A stretch of 64,000 nucleotides of DNA from Sulfurovum sp. (GTDB lineage: Bacteria; Campylobacterota; Campylobacteria; Campylobacterales; Sulfurovaceae). The stretch spans positions 66,474-130,473 of the forward strand of contig JAGXFO010000012.1 of assembly GCA_024637255.1 (NCBI GenBank), in the 5' to 3' direction. Position 1 is the first letter of the stretch. Each line of letters starts with the position of its first letter. This document shows, piece by piece, positions 24,405-32,706 of the stretch. Under the pieces are notes generated by a model, which made no database searches, was not told the DNA's origin, and was given only the letters and a program-made list of their open reading frames with translations. The translations under genes and the position numbers were made by a program.

Positions 24405-25381
24405 TGTACCAAAAGGAGTTTGATCAGAAACTTAAACAGGCTTTACCCAAAGCTATTTTATTTTATGGTGAGAATGACTACCTTTCAGACTTTTATGTCG
24501 ATGCATATACTCAAAAAACAGAAGCTAAAGAGAGTATGCTTAGTCTGTACCATGATGAGTGGAATTTTGATCAGGCGAAAGATTTTCTTTCTCAAACCTC
24601 TTTATTTGGCGGAACCAATCTTCTGGTTGTCAAGCATGATAAGAAAATACCAAAAAAAGAATTAGATATCCTCGTAGAACTTGCCAATAAAAACAATGAC
24701 AACTACTTCCTTTACGTTTACGGTGGTACAGCCAATGACGCCAAGAGTATACAAACAGCCTTTAGCGACAAAAAGGGTGGTATATGGGTACGATTTTTCG
24801 AAACGAATATTCGCGAGGGCATAGTCATCCTGCAACAAAAAGCACAAAAGATACAATTAGATATTGACCACTATGCCTTACAGCATCTCATGCTTGTACT
24901 TAACAACAATCTCGCACTTTGTACCAACGAATTAGATAAACTTGCCATTTTGGATATGAAAGTAACCAGCAAAGATATAGATAGACTTGTTTACTCCGCT
25001 TCTCCTTTGGCAACCGAACAACTACTCATAGATCTTTTTAATAAAAAGCCTATTACAGCCACTATTGCCAAACTACTTGAGCTAGGCGAAGATGAAGCCT
25101 CGCTACTTCGCTCAATACAGTACTTTGTGAACCAAATCTTTCTCTTTCATGCCTACATCAAACTTCATGGACATGTAGATTCCGTAGCCATACTTGGATA
25201 TAAGCTTCCTAAACCCATAGAAGATCAAAAAGCGCAATTAGCCTTACGTGTCAAATCAGCTGCACTTCTAAAAATATTTGAACATTTATTGGAAAGTGAA
25301 ATCATCATGAAAAAAGCTCCCTCTATGCAAAAAGAAGTTTTGCTTTACGGCATATTTATAAAATTACAAAGTTATCTGTAG
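24404..25381 (+). CDS. holA: DNA polymerase III subunit delta
   Basis: HolA opens the sliding clamp as part of the clamp loader. The 325-aa protein resembles epsilonproteobacterial HolA: ILFYGENDYLSDFYVDAY near the N-terminus, FDQAKDFLSQTSLFGGTNLLV, and a C-terminal helical domain ending in KEVLLYGIFIKLQ. Sequence conservation in this family is low, and the call also rests on position: in H. pylori rnr and holA directly precede rpsF-ssb-rpsR, and here they do so apart from the inserted fccB. Confidence 0.88.
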   Translation: MYQKEFDQKLKQALPKAILFYGENDYLSDFYVDAYTQKTEAKESMLSLYHDEWNFDQAKDFLSQTSLFGGTNLLVVKHDKKIPKKELDILVELANKNNDNYFLYVYGGTANDAKSIQTAFSDKKGGIWVRFFETNIREGIVILQQKAQKIQLDIDHYALQHLMLVLNNNLALCTNELDKLAILDMKVTSKDIDRLVYSASPLATEQLLIDLFNKKPITATIAKLLELGEDEASLLRSIQYFVNQIFLFHAYIKLHGHVDSVAILGYKLPKPIEDQKAQLALRVKSAALLKIFEHLLESEIIMKKAPSMQKEVLLYGIFIKLQSYL

Positions 25382-25496
25382 AAGTTTCAGTTTGTACGAA
25401 TTTAAATGATGGGCGTGTTTAAGGAGTATCGGTATTTTCTGTAAGAATTTACACCCACCTTTCAAAGATGAGCGCAAACCGTTTAAAATAGACCCA

Positions 25497-26861
25497 CTAA
25501 GAGAACATCTCTCTCATAACTCCGCCAAACCACCCTCTAGCAGCTTTTGCAGTGCCTGCTGATCTGAATTTACCGTTTCCATCCTTTGGCTTAGGTACAT
25601 TTCCTTCACTTATAAGTGAGCCATTTGGACCTGCCATAAATGTGTGTGTGACCATGATTGCTTCTTCAGGTTTACCCCCTACCATGGAGAAACATACATT
25701 TGCTGCATTTGCTGGGTAACCTGCAGCAGGATCATTTACTTTTCCGTTAAGCTGATCTGCGATTTGCCCTGCTGCTTTATGTGCACACCAAATAGCTGCT
25801 TGCCCACTTGGCGGAATACCATGTGACACAGCATCCCCGATCACATAAATATTTTTATCACTTTCAGACCTAAAGCTCATACCGTCCATCATGGCAAACC
25901 CTACACCATTCGCTTTGATGCCTGCCATAGTAATCACAGGCGAACATTTGTTATTTGGCATAAGGTTACATACTTCATATTTTTCAGTTTTCACTACGCC
26001 TTTATTGTCATCAAGACTTGCATATTCTATATACGTAATTGTTTTTGCTTTTGGGTCTATGTCTGTTACTTCAGTAATGCCTTTGTATTCGATGATATCC
26101 GGGAAAATGTCTGCCCATGATTCTTTAAATGCTGCGCCTTTGGCAAATGCACCATCTTTGCTGTCAAGTACAATGACTTTTCCTTTGATACCTTCATTTT
26201 TCATATAGTTTGCCACCATAGATGTTCTCTCATATGGTGCCGGAGGACATCTAAATTTACCTTTTGCAGGTGGTACGATAATAATATTACCATCATCCAT
26301 ATTTTCAAGTTGACTCTTGAGTGCTATATGCTCATTACCAGGAATCAAACCAGCCGGACAAGCCTGTGAAACCTCTGCAATTTTCTCTTTGGACCATTTT
26401 GGAAACTGTCCTTCATAATCATAGGCAATACCCGGAGACAACACAAGGATATCATAAGACATAACGCCCTCTGTAGTAGTCACCGTTTTGGCAGCCTTAT
26501 CGATGGCTGTCACTGTTGCATTCATAAAACTATACTCATACGTAGCCGATGGCTGATAGTAGTCACCTATAAAGTTGTCTAGCGCCACATTGTCAAGTCC
26601 GCCAAGCAGCGTATTACTAAATGGACATGCCATGAAAATGTTATTTTTCTCAATCACTGTTACTTCAATACTCTTATCGAGTTTTCTCAATGCTTTAGCT
26701 ATAGTAAGGCCGCCGAAGCCTCCCCCTATAACCACTACAGATTTGCCACTGGCTTTTTTAACAGGTGCTTCTTTTTCACTTGCCATAGCTGTTCCTGGCA
26801 TTACCGCCACTGCAGCGGCAACCCCGGCCAATTTAAATGTATCCCTTCTGTTCATTGCCAT
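25497..26861 (-). CDS. fccB: Flavocytochrome c sulfide dehydrogenase flavoprotein subunit (FccB/SoxF-like)
   Basis: Predicted periplasmic FAD-dependent sulfide oxidase. The 454-aa protein has a twin-arginine signal (MNRRDTFKLAG, cleavage near AMA-S), an FAD-binding VVVIGGGFGGLTIAKAL (42-58) and a second FAD motif NIYVIGDAV. Cys79 in MACPFSN is placed like the FAD-linked Cys of FCSD; Cys205 and a Cys at 298 or 306 could form the redox disulfide. The FCSD-type C-terminal domain (about 380-454) is present. GGGAGAGACATT precedes the ATG. No cytochrome subunit gene is adjacent. It sits in reverse orientation inside a conserved replication/ribosome gene block, suggesting insertion. Confidence 0.88.
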   Translation of the reverse strand: MAMNRRDTFKLAGVAAAVAVMPGTAMASEKEAPVKKASGKSVVVIGGGFGGLTIAKALRKLDKSIEVTVIEKNNIFMACPFSNTLLGGLDNVALDNFIGDYYQPSATYEYSFMNATVTAIDKAAKTVTTTEGVMSYDILVLSPGIAYDYEGQFPKWSKEKIAEVSQACPAGLIPGNEHIALKSQLENMDDGNIIIVPPAKGKFRCPPAPYERTSMVANYMKNEGIKGKVIVLDSKDGAFAKGAAFKESWADIFPDIIEYKGITEVTDIDPKAKTITYIEYASLDDNKGVVKTEKYEVCNLMPNNKCSPVITMAGIKANGVGFAMMDGMSFRSESDKNIYVIGDAVSHGIPPSGQAAIWCAHKAAGQIADQLNGKVNDPAAGYPANAANVCFSMVGGKPEEAIMVTHTFMAGPNGSLISEGNVPKPKDGNGKFRSAGTAKAARGWFGGVMREMFS

Positions 26862-26938
26862 AATGTCTCTCCCATTTTAATTATTGTTAATCTCTTTATA
26901 TTACTGAAGGAAATAAATTATGGCATATATTTCCGAAC

Positions 26939-27097
26939 TTAACAATCTTTCTGAACTAATTTATGATTTATTTTGAAGATGTAACTAAAGGGTACAAGGT
27001 GAAATTTGGTTGATTTAAGTACATTACCATCAGCATCTTTTAGCTGCACTTTCTCAAACGTCTAAAACAAACTTCCATCTTCTTCATAAAGCCTTTT
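26939..27097 (-). pseudogene. Possible gene remnant upstream of fccB
   Basis: On the minus strand, LYEEDGSLF, one stop codon (27062-27064), then FEKVQLKDADGNVLKSTKFH and LVPFSYIFKINHK read in a single frame to a stop at 26939. The composition is protein-like rather than random, but no start or family is recognised. It could be debris from the event that placed fccB here. Confidence 0.3.
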
Positions 27098-27227
27098 TTA
27101 TAAATTAACTTAATTTTGGTAACACAAAAAGAGTGTTTAAAATTAAGCGTTTTCTCAAACAATAAAAGTTTTTCATCTTCAAATCAAGTAAAAATTTATC
27201 TGGGCCTGCACCTAAGAAATATTATGG

Positions 27228-27281
27228 TAAAATAACGCTTCCAAAATTCTTGCTCATTTTTGGACAGTGCGTCATGCGCTG
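27228..27281 (+). promoter_or_regulatory. rpsF operon promoter and leader hairpin
   Basis: TGGTAAAAT forms an extended -10 (TAAAAT at 27228-27233). In the ~75-nt leader, CAGTGC (27265-27270) pairs with GCGCTG (27276-27281, one G-U). Leaders of rpsF operons often bind S6-S18 for autoregulation; this hairpin is a candidate site but does not show the consensus clearly. Confidence 0.4.
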
Positions 27282-27314
27282 CAGACATGGGCTATTAAAC
27301 CAAAAGGAAACAAT

Positions 27315-27761
27315 ATGACTTGTTATGAAACACTGTTTGTAGTTAAACCTACGCTAACAGAAGAAGAGATTGCTACACAAATTACGAAAGTAAAAGATGT
27401 TCTTGTCAAAGAAGGTGCCGAACTTGTTGGTATCAATGATATGGGTATGAGAAAACTTGCCTATCCCGTAGAAAAACATGCCAGAGGGTATTACACTGTT
27501 CTTTTTTATAAAGCTGCGGGTACAACTATAGAAGAACTTGAGAGAAACATTAAGAACAATGAAGATATCATTAAATTCTTAACTGTAAAATACAGCAAAA
27601 ACAAAGAGATCGTACAATTTGACAAACTTGTTGCAAGCGCAAATAAAAAAGCTGCACCGGAAGCAAAAGCACCGGAAGTAGCAGTAGAAGAAGTAGAAGA
27701 AGTAGAAGAAGTAGTAGTAGAAGCACCGGAAGTAGCAGAAGTAGTAGTAGAAAAAGCATAA
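27315..27761 (+). CDS. rpsF: 30S ribosomal protein S6
   Basis: S6 binds 16S rRNA with S18 on the platform. The core (residues 1-95) is typical: CYETLFVVKPTLTEEEI, GMRKLAYPVEKHARGYY. The start at 27315 is fixed by AAAAGGAAACAAT; the frame is open 48 nt further upstream but lacks a ribosome site there. The C-terminal ~45 residues are a low-complexity Glu/Val/Ala tail made of repeated GAAGTA units, so its length probably varies between strains. It heads the rpsF-ssb-rpsR operon. Confidence 0.96.
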   Translation: MTCYETLFVVKPTLTEEEIATQITKVKDVLVKEGAELVGINDMGMRKLAYPVEKHARGYYTVLFYKAAGTTIEELERNIKNNEDIIKFLTVKYSKNKEIVQFDKLVASANKKAAPEAKAPEVAVEEVEEVEEVVVEAPEVAEVVVEKA

Positions 27762-27786
27762 TCAACCATAGATTAGGAGCAACCTT

Positions 27787-28284
27787 ATGTACAACAAGAT
27801 TATTTTAGCCGGAAACCTTACAAGAGACATTGAGATTAAATACACACAGGGTGGATCTGCCATTGGCAACACAGCCATAGCTACATCACGCAAATTTAAA
27901 GCTCAAGATGGAACACAAAAAGAAGAAATTCTTTTTATAGACATCACCTTTTTTGGTAGAACCGCTGAAATTGCAAATCAGTATTTACGTAAAGGTAGCA
28001 AAGTTTTAGTAGATGGAAGATTGAAGCTAGATCAGTGGACAGCACAGGACGGAAGCAAAAGAAGCAAACACTCAGTAACAGTGGAAAGTCTTCAGATGCT
28101 AGGAGGTAAAGACGAAGCAGCACCTATGGGTGGCAACGGGTATAGTCAACAAGGTGAATCAGAGCATAGTGCTCCATCAAATGATCATTATAGCCAACCT
28201 GCACCGTCTGCGCCCAGAAATGCACCACAACCTACATCAAACATCCCAGAAATTGACATCAATGAAGATGAAATACCGTTTTAG
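27787..28284 (+). CDS. ssb: Single-stranded DNA-binding protein
   Basis: SSB coats single-stranded DNA in replication and repair. The 165-aa protein has an N-terminal OB-fold (about 1-108: NKIILAGNLTRDIEIKYT, FFGRTAEIANQYLRKGSKVLVDGRL), a flexible Gln/Ser/Pro-rich linker, and the acidic tip ending in DEIPF that recruits partner proteins. GATTAGGAGCAACCTT precedes the ATG. It lies between the genes for S6 and S18, the standard arrangement. Confidence 0.97.
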   Translation: MYNKIILAGNLTRDIEIKYTQGGSAIGNTAIATSRKFKAQDGTQKEEILFIDITFFGRTAEIANQYLRKGSKVLVDGRLKLDQWTAQDGSKRSKHSVTVESLQMLGGKDEAAPMGGNGYSQQGESEHSAPSNDHYSQPAPSAPRNAPQPTSNIPEIDINEDEIPF

Positions 28285-28293
28285 GAGAACACC

Positions 28294-28557
28294 ATGGCAG
28301 AAAGAAGAAAATTTAAAAAAAGATTTTGCAAATATTGTGAATTAAAAGTAGACTTTATAGACTACAAAGATTTGGGACAACTTAAATTCTCATTGAGTGA
28401 GAGATTTAAAATTATGCCAAGAAGACTTACTGGTAACTGTAAAAAACACCAGGAACTTGTCACAATAGCTATAAAAAGAGCTAGACAGACAGCTTTGATT
28501 CCGTATATCGTAGACAGAAAAAATGTTGTTGAAAATCCATTCGAAAACGTAAGATAG
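28294..28557 (+). CDS. rpsR: 30S ribosomal protein S18
   Basis: 87 aa, with FKKRFCKYCEL near the N-terminus and the conserved basic PRRLTGNCKKHQ and AIKRARQTALIPY segments that bind 16S rRNA with S6. The paired Cys residues (CKYC) and a later Cys may bind zinc, a C+ type S18. TTAGGAGAACACC precedes the ATG. It ends the operon; two hairpins follow. Confidence 0.97.
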   Translation: MAERRKFKKRFCKYCELKVDFIDYKDLGQLKFSLSERFKIMPRRLTGNCKKHQELVTIAIKRARQTALIPYIVDRKNVVENPFENVR

Positions 28558-28580
28558 GTTTTAACCTTATCTTAGAAAAA

Positions 28581-28602
28581 GTCCATCTATTATACGATGG
28601 GC
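28581..28602. terminator. Bidirectional terminator between rpsR and the methyltransferase gene
   Basis: GTCCATC (28581-28587) pairs with GATGGGC (28596-28602). It is flanked by AAAAA on the left and TTCTTCCTTT on the right, so it has a T-rich tract in both directions. A second, bulged AGATAGG/CCTTATCT hairpin lies directly upstream and overlaps the rpsR end. Confidence 0.65.
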
Positions 28603-28610
28603 TTCTTCCT

Positions 28611-29318
28611 TTACACTTTCCCTAAGACAAGAAATACTTTATCCGCTTCATCAAAATCATACAAATTTACCTCATCACTCTGCAGCAGCTCCAAACCACT
28701 TAATGTCAGCATGTCATCTATTGTATGATAATATTGTCTAATGACTTCCTGAGACTTTTTAAACACAGTGCCCTCTTTTTCAAAAAGTGTGAATTCCGAA
28801 ATATACTCACCGTCTTCAAAATCACTGTCTATAGTTAAAAAACGCTCTTCGTCATCGACTATAAAAGAACCTACAGCAACATTTTCAAACCCATACAAAG
28901 TGTTTATGTCACACAGAAAGTATCCTCCCTCAGATAAATGCTCTTTGACGCAATGTAAAAATCGCTCTAATTGTTCTTTGTCCAGATAATTCAACATATC
29001 AAAAACCGCCGTTACTACATCATAACGGCCATTTAAATCACATAAGTCTATACACTGGGCATCATAACCTTGTTCAAGCGTTTTGGAAACCATAAGAGGA
29101 CTGAGGTCCAGGCCTTTAACCTGAGGTATTTCCAAGGCACCTTGCATTTGACGCAAAAAATCTCCAGAACCGCAACCCACATCCAAAAGGCTATCAAATT
29201 TTACTGTATTTAGGAAAAGGAGGTAGTGTGCATAAAGAGTGGGAGCAGCCTCTTTTACACCAAGTAGATCTTCTACTTTTGCATAGAGGTCAAGAGAGTC
29301 CGTTGTAAAATTAGCCAC
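28611..29318 (-). CDS. Class I SAM-dependent methyltransferase
   Basis: A 235-aa Rossmann-fold methyltransferase. Motif I is LLDVGCGSGDFLRQM; the acidic motif II is VKGLDLSPLMV, and YDVVTAVFDMLNYL and GGYFLCDINTLYG follow. The substrate is unknown; the arrangement resembles small-molecule (TylM/CypM-like) methyltransferases. The start is GTG at 29316-29318, overlapping the hisG stop, so translation is coupled. It is the last gene of a long minus-strand run. Confidence 0.85.
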   Translation of the reverse strand: MANFTTDSLDLYAKVEDLLGVKEAAPTLYAHYLLFLNTVKFDSLLDVGCGSGDFLRQMQGALEIPQVKGLDLSPLMVSKTLEQGYDAQCIDLCDLNGRYDVVTAVFDMLNYLDKEQLERFLHCVKEHLSEGGYFLCDINTLYGFENVAVGSFIVDDEERFLTIDSDFEDGEYISEFTLFEKEGTVFKKSQEVIRQYYHTIDDMLTLSGLELLQSDEVNLYDFDEADKVFLVLGKV

Positions 29319-29931
29319 GGCTTTCTACAATGGCTCTAATCTTTTCATACAAAAAAAGAATCTCTTCTTTTTTAGCATAAAAACTGTTTTTATTGGAGAT
29401 GAGATGCGCAGAGGAATCCATAATATTTTCTGCCACTTTCAATCCATTTTCCCGCATGGTTGAACCTGTCTCTACAATGTCCACGATGGCATCAGCTAAC
29501 CCTACAAGAGGAGCTAGTTCTATGGAGCCATACAGCTTAACCACTTCCACGCCTACAGCTTTTTGGGCAAAATAGTTTTTAGTAATATTTACCATTTTGG
29601 TAGCTACTTTTATATGCGGACGTGACCAGTCAAGCTCATCTTCATTTCTAATGCCAATAGCAACCTTACATTTACCTAACTGCATATCAAGAAGTTGGAT
29701 AATATCGAGTTCTTTTTCGGTAATCACATCAAGCCCCACCACGCCAATGTCTGCTGCACCATGTTCTACATAAGTCGGAACATCCTGGTTACGTACATTT
29801 AAAAAACGAAAACCGCCCCTTTCCAAAATTAGTTCTCTGCCTTCAAACTTGAATTCTCCACCAAAAATCTCAGCAAATATTTCAAGTGTCTCTTCTGCTA
29901 TTCTTCCCTTTGGAAGTGCTACTGTCAACAT
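29311..29931 (-). CDS. hisG: ATP phosphoribosyltransferase, short form
   Basis: Catalyses the first step of histidine synthesis, joining ATP and PRPP. At 206 aa it lacks the C-terminal regulatory ACT-like domain and is the short form (HisG-S), which normally needs HisZ for activity and feedback control; hisZ is not in the window. Landmarks are VALPKGRIAEETL and the PRPP loop DAIVDIVETGSTMRENGL. It overlaps coaX at its start and the methyltransferase at its end. Confidence 0.95.
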   Translation of the reverse strand: MLTVALPKGRIAEETLEIFAEIFGGEFKFEGRELILERGGFRFLNVRNQDVPTYVEHGAADIGVVGLDVITEKELDIIQLLDMQLGKCKVAIGIRNEDELDWSRPHIKVATKMVNITKNYFAQKAVGVEVVKLYGSIELAPLVGLADAIVDIVETGSTMRENGLKVAENIMDSSAHLISNKNSFYAKKEEILFLYEKIRAIVESRG

Positions 29932-30560
29932 CTTTCTGATTCCTTCATCACTTTTCGTATCCCATTAAATACCAACATTTCATCGTAAATGGCTTCAGGG
30001 AAAAAACCCGATAGAAATTTTCCGTCCCCACCTGTAAAATAGAGCTTTTTACCATCGCTATGCTTATCTATGATTGCTTTTATGGACGCGATTATACCAT
30101 AGCTTATCCCATCTTTTGTTGTGATGGGTAATCTCTCCAAGGATACCATCTCGTTCAATTGTGTGTCGAGCATAGAAGAGATATGCGCATAGGTTTGAAG
30201 CATGGCATTTACACCTGGCAATATAAATCCTCCCATATAATACCCTCCCTGCATAACATCAACCGTAATAGCTGAACCTGCGTCTACAAAGACACCATCT
30301 TCATGGCTCAGACACAAAGCCTTTCTATCTACACCCATCGTCTCATAGGTACCTTTCAGCCGTATCTGTTCAGAGATGTTTTTCCATGGCTCTATAGTGG
30401 CCACAATGCTATCCAAATCCTTCTTGACTGAAATATAGTAGAGTTTCTCTTTGCTGTATTTACCTATGGCATCTTCATGAGACATATGCTCAATGTTTTC
30501 TCCATTATAGATATGAAAGTGTGTATTGCCAATATCGGCAAGCAATAGCTTATCCTTCAT
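29925..30560 (-). CDS. coaX: Type III pantothenate kinase
   Basis: Phosphorylates pantothenate, the first step of coenzyme A synthesis. The ASKHA-fold landmarks are LLLADIGNTHFHIY at the N-terminus, VDAGSAITVDVMQGGYYMGGFILPG in the middle and YFTGGDGKFLS near the end. I place the start at the ATG 30558-30560, preceded by GGAAGG, giving 211 aa; an ATG six codons upstream is possible. Both overlap the preceding unknown gene, so translation is coupled. Confidence 0.92.
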   Translation of the reverse strand: MKDKLLLADIGNTHFHIYNGENIEHMSHEDAIGKYSKEKLYYISVKKDLDSIVATIEPWKNISEQIRLKGTYETMGVDRKALCLSHEDGVFVDAGSAITVDVMQGGYYMGGFILPGVNAMLQTYAHISSMLDTQLNEMVSLERLPITTKDGISYGIIASIKAIIDKHSDGKKLYFTGGDGKFLSGFFPEAIYDEMLVFNGIRKVMKESERC

Positions 30561-30879
30561 GCCATACCTTCCATCCATGTTCCTGCAGTATCATTTTAGC
30601 ATGAGAACAAAGCGGTGCTTTAATCATAATATATTTTTTTGTAACCCTGCTGTCAATATATGTTTCAACTTTTTCATGCAGCCTAATAAGATCAGCAACC
30701 TCTTTCCTTAGTACCCTGCTTTTCTTTTCAACTTGCATCACCAAAGCATAATAGCCCTTTAGATCAACACCCAAATAAAGTAAAATCTTTTTACGAGAGT
30801 GTAATTCTTTTGGCATGATTTGTGTAAAAGATTTAAAAATGATGTTTTTGTGATTCAGAAATTCAACCATCGCTTTCAT
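30550..30879 (-). CDS. Hypothetical protein between the recombinase gene and coaX
   Basis: Not recognised. The 109-aa protein is basic, with alternating beta-like and helical segments (FLNHKNIIFKSF, ILLYLGVDLKGYYALVMQVE, then a Lys/Arg-rich helix KSRVLRKEVADLIRLHEKV) and no signal or membrane segment. It starts with AAAGGGAG before an ATG overlapping the recombinase stop (ATGA) and its end overlaps coaX. The tight coupling supports it being real. Confidence 0.7.
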   Translation of the reverse strand: MKAMVEFLNHKNIIFKSFTQIMPKELHSRKKILLYLGVDLKGYYALVMQVEKKSRVLRKEVADLIRLHEKVETYIDSRVTKKYIMIKAPLCSHAKMILQEHGWKVWHEG

Positions 30880-31700
30880 GAAACTCCCTTTAAAGGATGA
30901 TAGCTATGCATAGTATCTGCCAAATTTTGTTTCTGTATATGCGTGTATATCTGTGTGGTTTCAAGTGAGCTGTGTCCCAACAACTCTTGAACTACACGTA
31001 AATCCGCTCCACCTATAATGAGAGAAGAGGCAAACGAATGTCTCAACACGTGAGGTGATACCCCTAAATATTTCTTGACTATTTTGTAGGCAGAAATACG
31101 GCTGAGCACATCACCTTTGTAATTTAACCAGATATAAGAACTGGACATACCCTGTTCTTGCATATATAACTCCAATGCATCGACCGCGATTGGGGCAAGA
31201 GGAATAATACGCTCTTTTTCACCTTTGGCAAAACGAATTTTAAGCCATCCGTCTATAATGTCTGTCCTCTCTATGCTTAATGCTTCAGATATACGACAGC
31301 CGCTTGCATATAAAAAAAGTATTAATGCATAATCTCGTAAGCCCATTATTGTAGAGCGGTCAATATGATTTAAACTTTGCAGTATCTCATTGCTATCCAT
31401 ATATTTTGGTAGATTTTTGGGGATTTTTGCCATGGGGATTTTAATTTTATCATGTGCAAAATTCTGCTTATGGCAAAAATGAAAAAAGGCATTAATTGAA
31501 GAGAGTTTTCGGTTCAGTGTTCTTTTATTTTTAAAAGAAGCTAAGAATTTTAGCACATCTGCTGTGTCTAGTTTGGTAAGTATTTTCAGAGTATACACTT
31601 CCAGTTGCCTAAGGTCACCCAAATAAGAAGAGACCGTCAGTGTATCAAGTGCTTTGGTAACACTTAGATACTCTTCAAAAGCAAGTAGCAGATTACTCAT
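30876..31700 (-). CDS. Xer-type tyrosine recombinase/integrase
   Basis: A 274-aa site-specific recombinase. An N-terminal SAM-like DNA-binding domain (1-95) precedes a catalytic domain with Arg136 (SGCRISEAL), Lys159, His217 and Arg220 (HVLRH), His243 (LGHSS) and Tyr252 (QIYTHI), so the full active-site set is present. It is a housekeeping-type sequence embedded in an operon and may resolve chromosome dimers. Campylobacter and Helicobacter XerH are ~350 aa, so this shorter protein is more like XerC/D in size. No dif-like site was identified here. Confidence 0.88.
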   Translation of the reverse strand: MSNLLLAFEEYLSVTKALDTLTVSSYLGDLRQLEVYTLKILTKLDTADVLKFLASFKNKRTLNRKLSSINAFFHFCHKQNFAHDKIKIPMAKIPKNLPKYMDSNEILQSLNHIDRSTIMGLRDYALILFLYASGCRISEALSIERTDIIDGWLKIRFAKGEKERIIPLAPIAVDALELYMQEQGMSSSYIWLNYKGDVLSRISAYKIVKKYLGVSPHVLRHSFASSLIIGGADLRVVQELLGHSSLETTQIYTHIQKQNLADTMHSYHPLKGVS

Positions 31701-32706
31701 AACCTAATTTTGACAACTCGACAATATCGCCATCTTTATAAAGTTTAGTTCCTGCAATCAATGCCGGCTCTTCCACTTCTCCAAGATCATAAATCTTATG
31801 TTTGCTTAACGCACTGTTCATTACGATGAGTGAACCCTGCTGATCCAATGCATATACTCTCCCGCTGAACGCAGTCCCTGCAGAAAAGTGTGCAAATTTA
31901 TACTTTGATGTTCTAGTGACCTTAAGATTGTTATCCAAAGCAAGAACTTCTCCCTCTTTAGTGAAGAGATAAATGGTGCCATTATCTACTGCTACTTCAG
32001 AAATGTTTGCCGTGTACTCTTGCTTTCCGTCATCACCCAGGGTAATAAGTCTTTTTGGTGTTGCCCCTATCATTGTATTGCCCATACGTGATAAATATAT
32101 TACGTTATTGAATACTTTTTCACTACTTAGATAGACAACTTTTGCATTCTCAGCATCTGCAACATCTATGACAATGAGTTTGCCATCAAGCATAGGCATG
32201 ACAATTAGGTTGTCTATGAAGATTGGGCTGGCTGCTCTTGTATCTATAGCATAGGTTTTTTCAGAACGACTTTCAACCACTTTTTTATTGTCTGACATTT
32301 GGTAGATTCCAAAGGTATTGTTATTAAGTACATATGCTATTGTGTCCTGCTTGATACTTGCAGACACAACAGGCACTTCCAAAGAAACTGTTCGAACAGT
32401 TTCTTTCGTTTTTTTATCAATAACCTTTAAGATACCCTCAGTATTTGCTGCCAAAACATAGGTATTACTTTCATTTAAAAATCTATACCCTTCTCCTAAT
32501 GTGATATTGCCTAATCCTGCTTTACCGATATAGCGACCATTTTCAAGCGTTCCTCCATCACGGCTGATATCAACCATATTGCCACCGTATGAAGTTGAAG
32601 CATTTGACGCGGAAAATGTCTGAGCTGGTTCAAAATATTTTTTACTGCTGCATCCTGAAAAAAACAATGCAGTTATTGCAAGTGCAACAAATGTGACTCT
32701 CTTCAT
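31693..32706 (-). CDS. BamB-like PQQ-type beta-propeller lipoprotein
   Basis: A 337-aa lipoprotein with signal residues 1-18 and a lipobox LFFSGC (Cys19). The rest is made of repeating beta strands (for instance YVLAANTEGILKVIDKKTKE, LIVMPMLDGKLIVIDVADAE, VYALDQQGSLIVMNS), as in PQQ-like propellers. BamB assists the outer-membrane protein assembly machine. The gene overlaps an upstream YfgM-like gene by one base; yfgM-bamB neighbourhood is also seen in gammaproteobacteria, which supports the call. Sequence similarity alone would be weak. Confidence 0.7.
   Translation of the reverse strand: MKRVTFVALAITALFFSGCSSKKYFEPAQTFSASNASTSYGGNMVDISRDGGTLENGRYIGKAGLGNITLGEGYRFLNESNTYVLAANTEGILKVIDKKTKETVRTVSLEVPVVSASIKQDTIAYVLNNNTFGIYQMSDNKKVVESRSEKTYAIDTRAASPIFIDNLIVMPMLDGKLIVIDVADAENAKVVYLSSEKVFNNVIYLSRMGNTMIGATPKRLITLGDDGKQEYTANISEVAVDNGTIYLFTKEGEVLALDNNLKVTRTSKYKFAHFSAGTAFSGRVYALDQQGSLIVMNSALSKHKIYDLGEVEEPALIAGTKLYKDGDIVELSKLGYE

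Larger units (their letters stand above)
26862..27314. other. 453-bp gene-poor gap between fccB and rpsF
   Basis: It contains the fccB leader, an 18-codon reading frame at 26920-26976 (plus) with an AAGGAAA ribosome site, a protein-like remnant on the minus strand (26939-27097), and the rpsF promoter and leader. I see no intact gene. Confidence 0.5.

Noticed and set aside
25382..25496. Gap between holA and fccB examined for a small RNA or remnant
   Set aside because: No stable hairpin, no T-run and no convincing reading frame.
27571..27765. Poly-leucine minus-strand open frame
   Set aside because: It is the reverse-complement shadow of the Glu/Val repeat tail of rpsF; no ribosome site or independent conservation.
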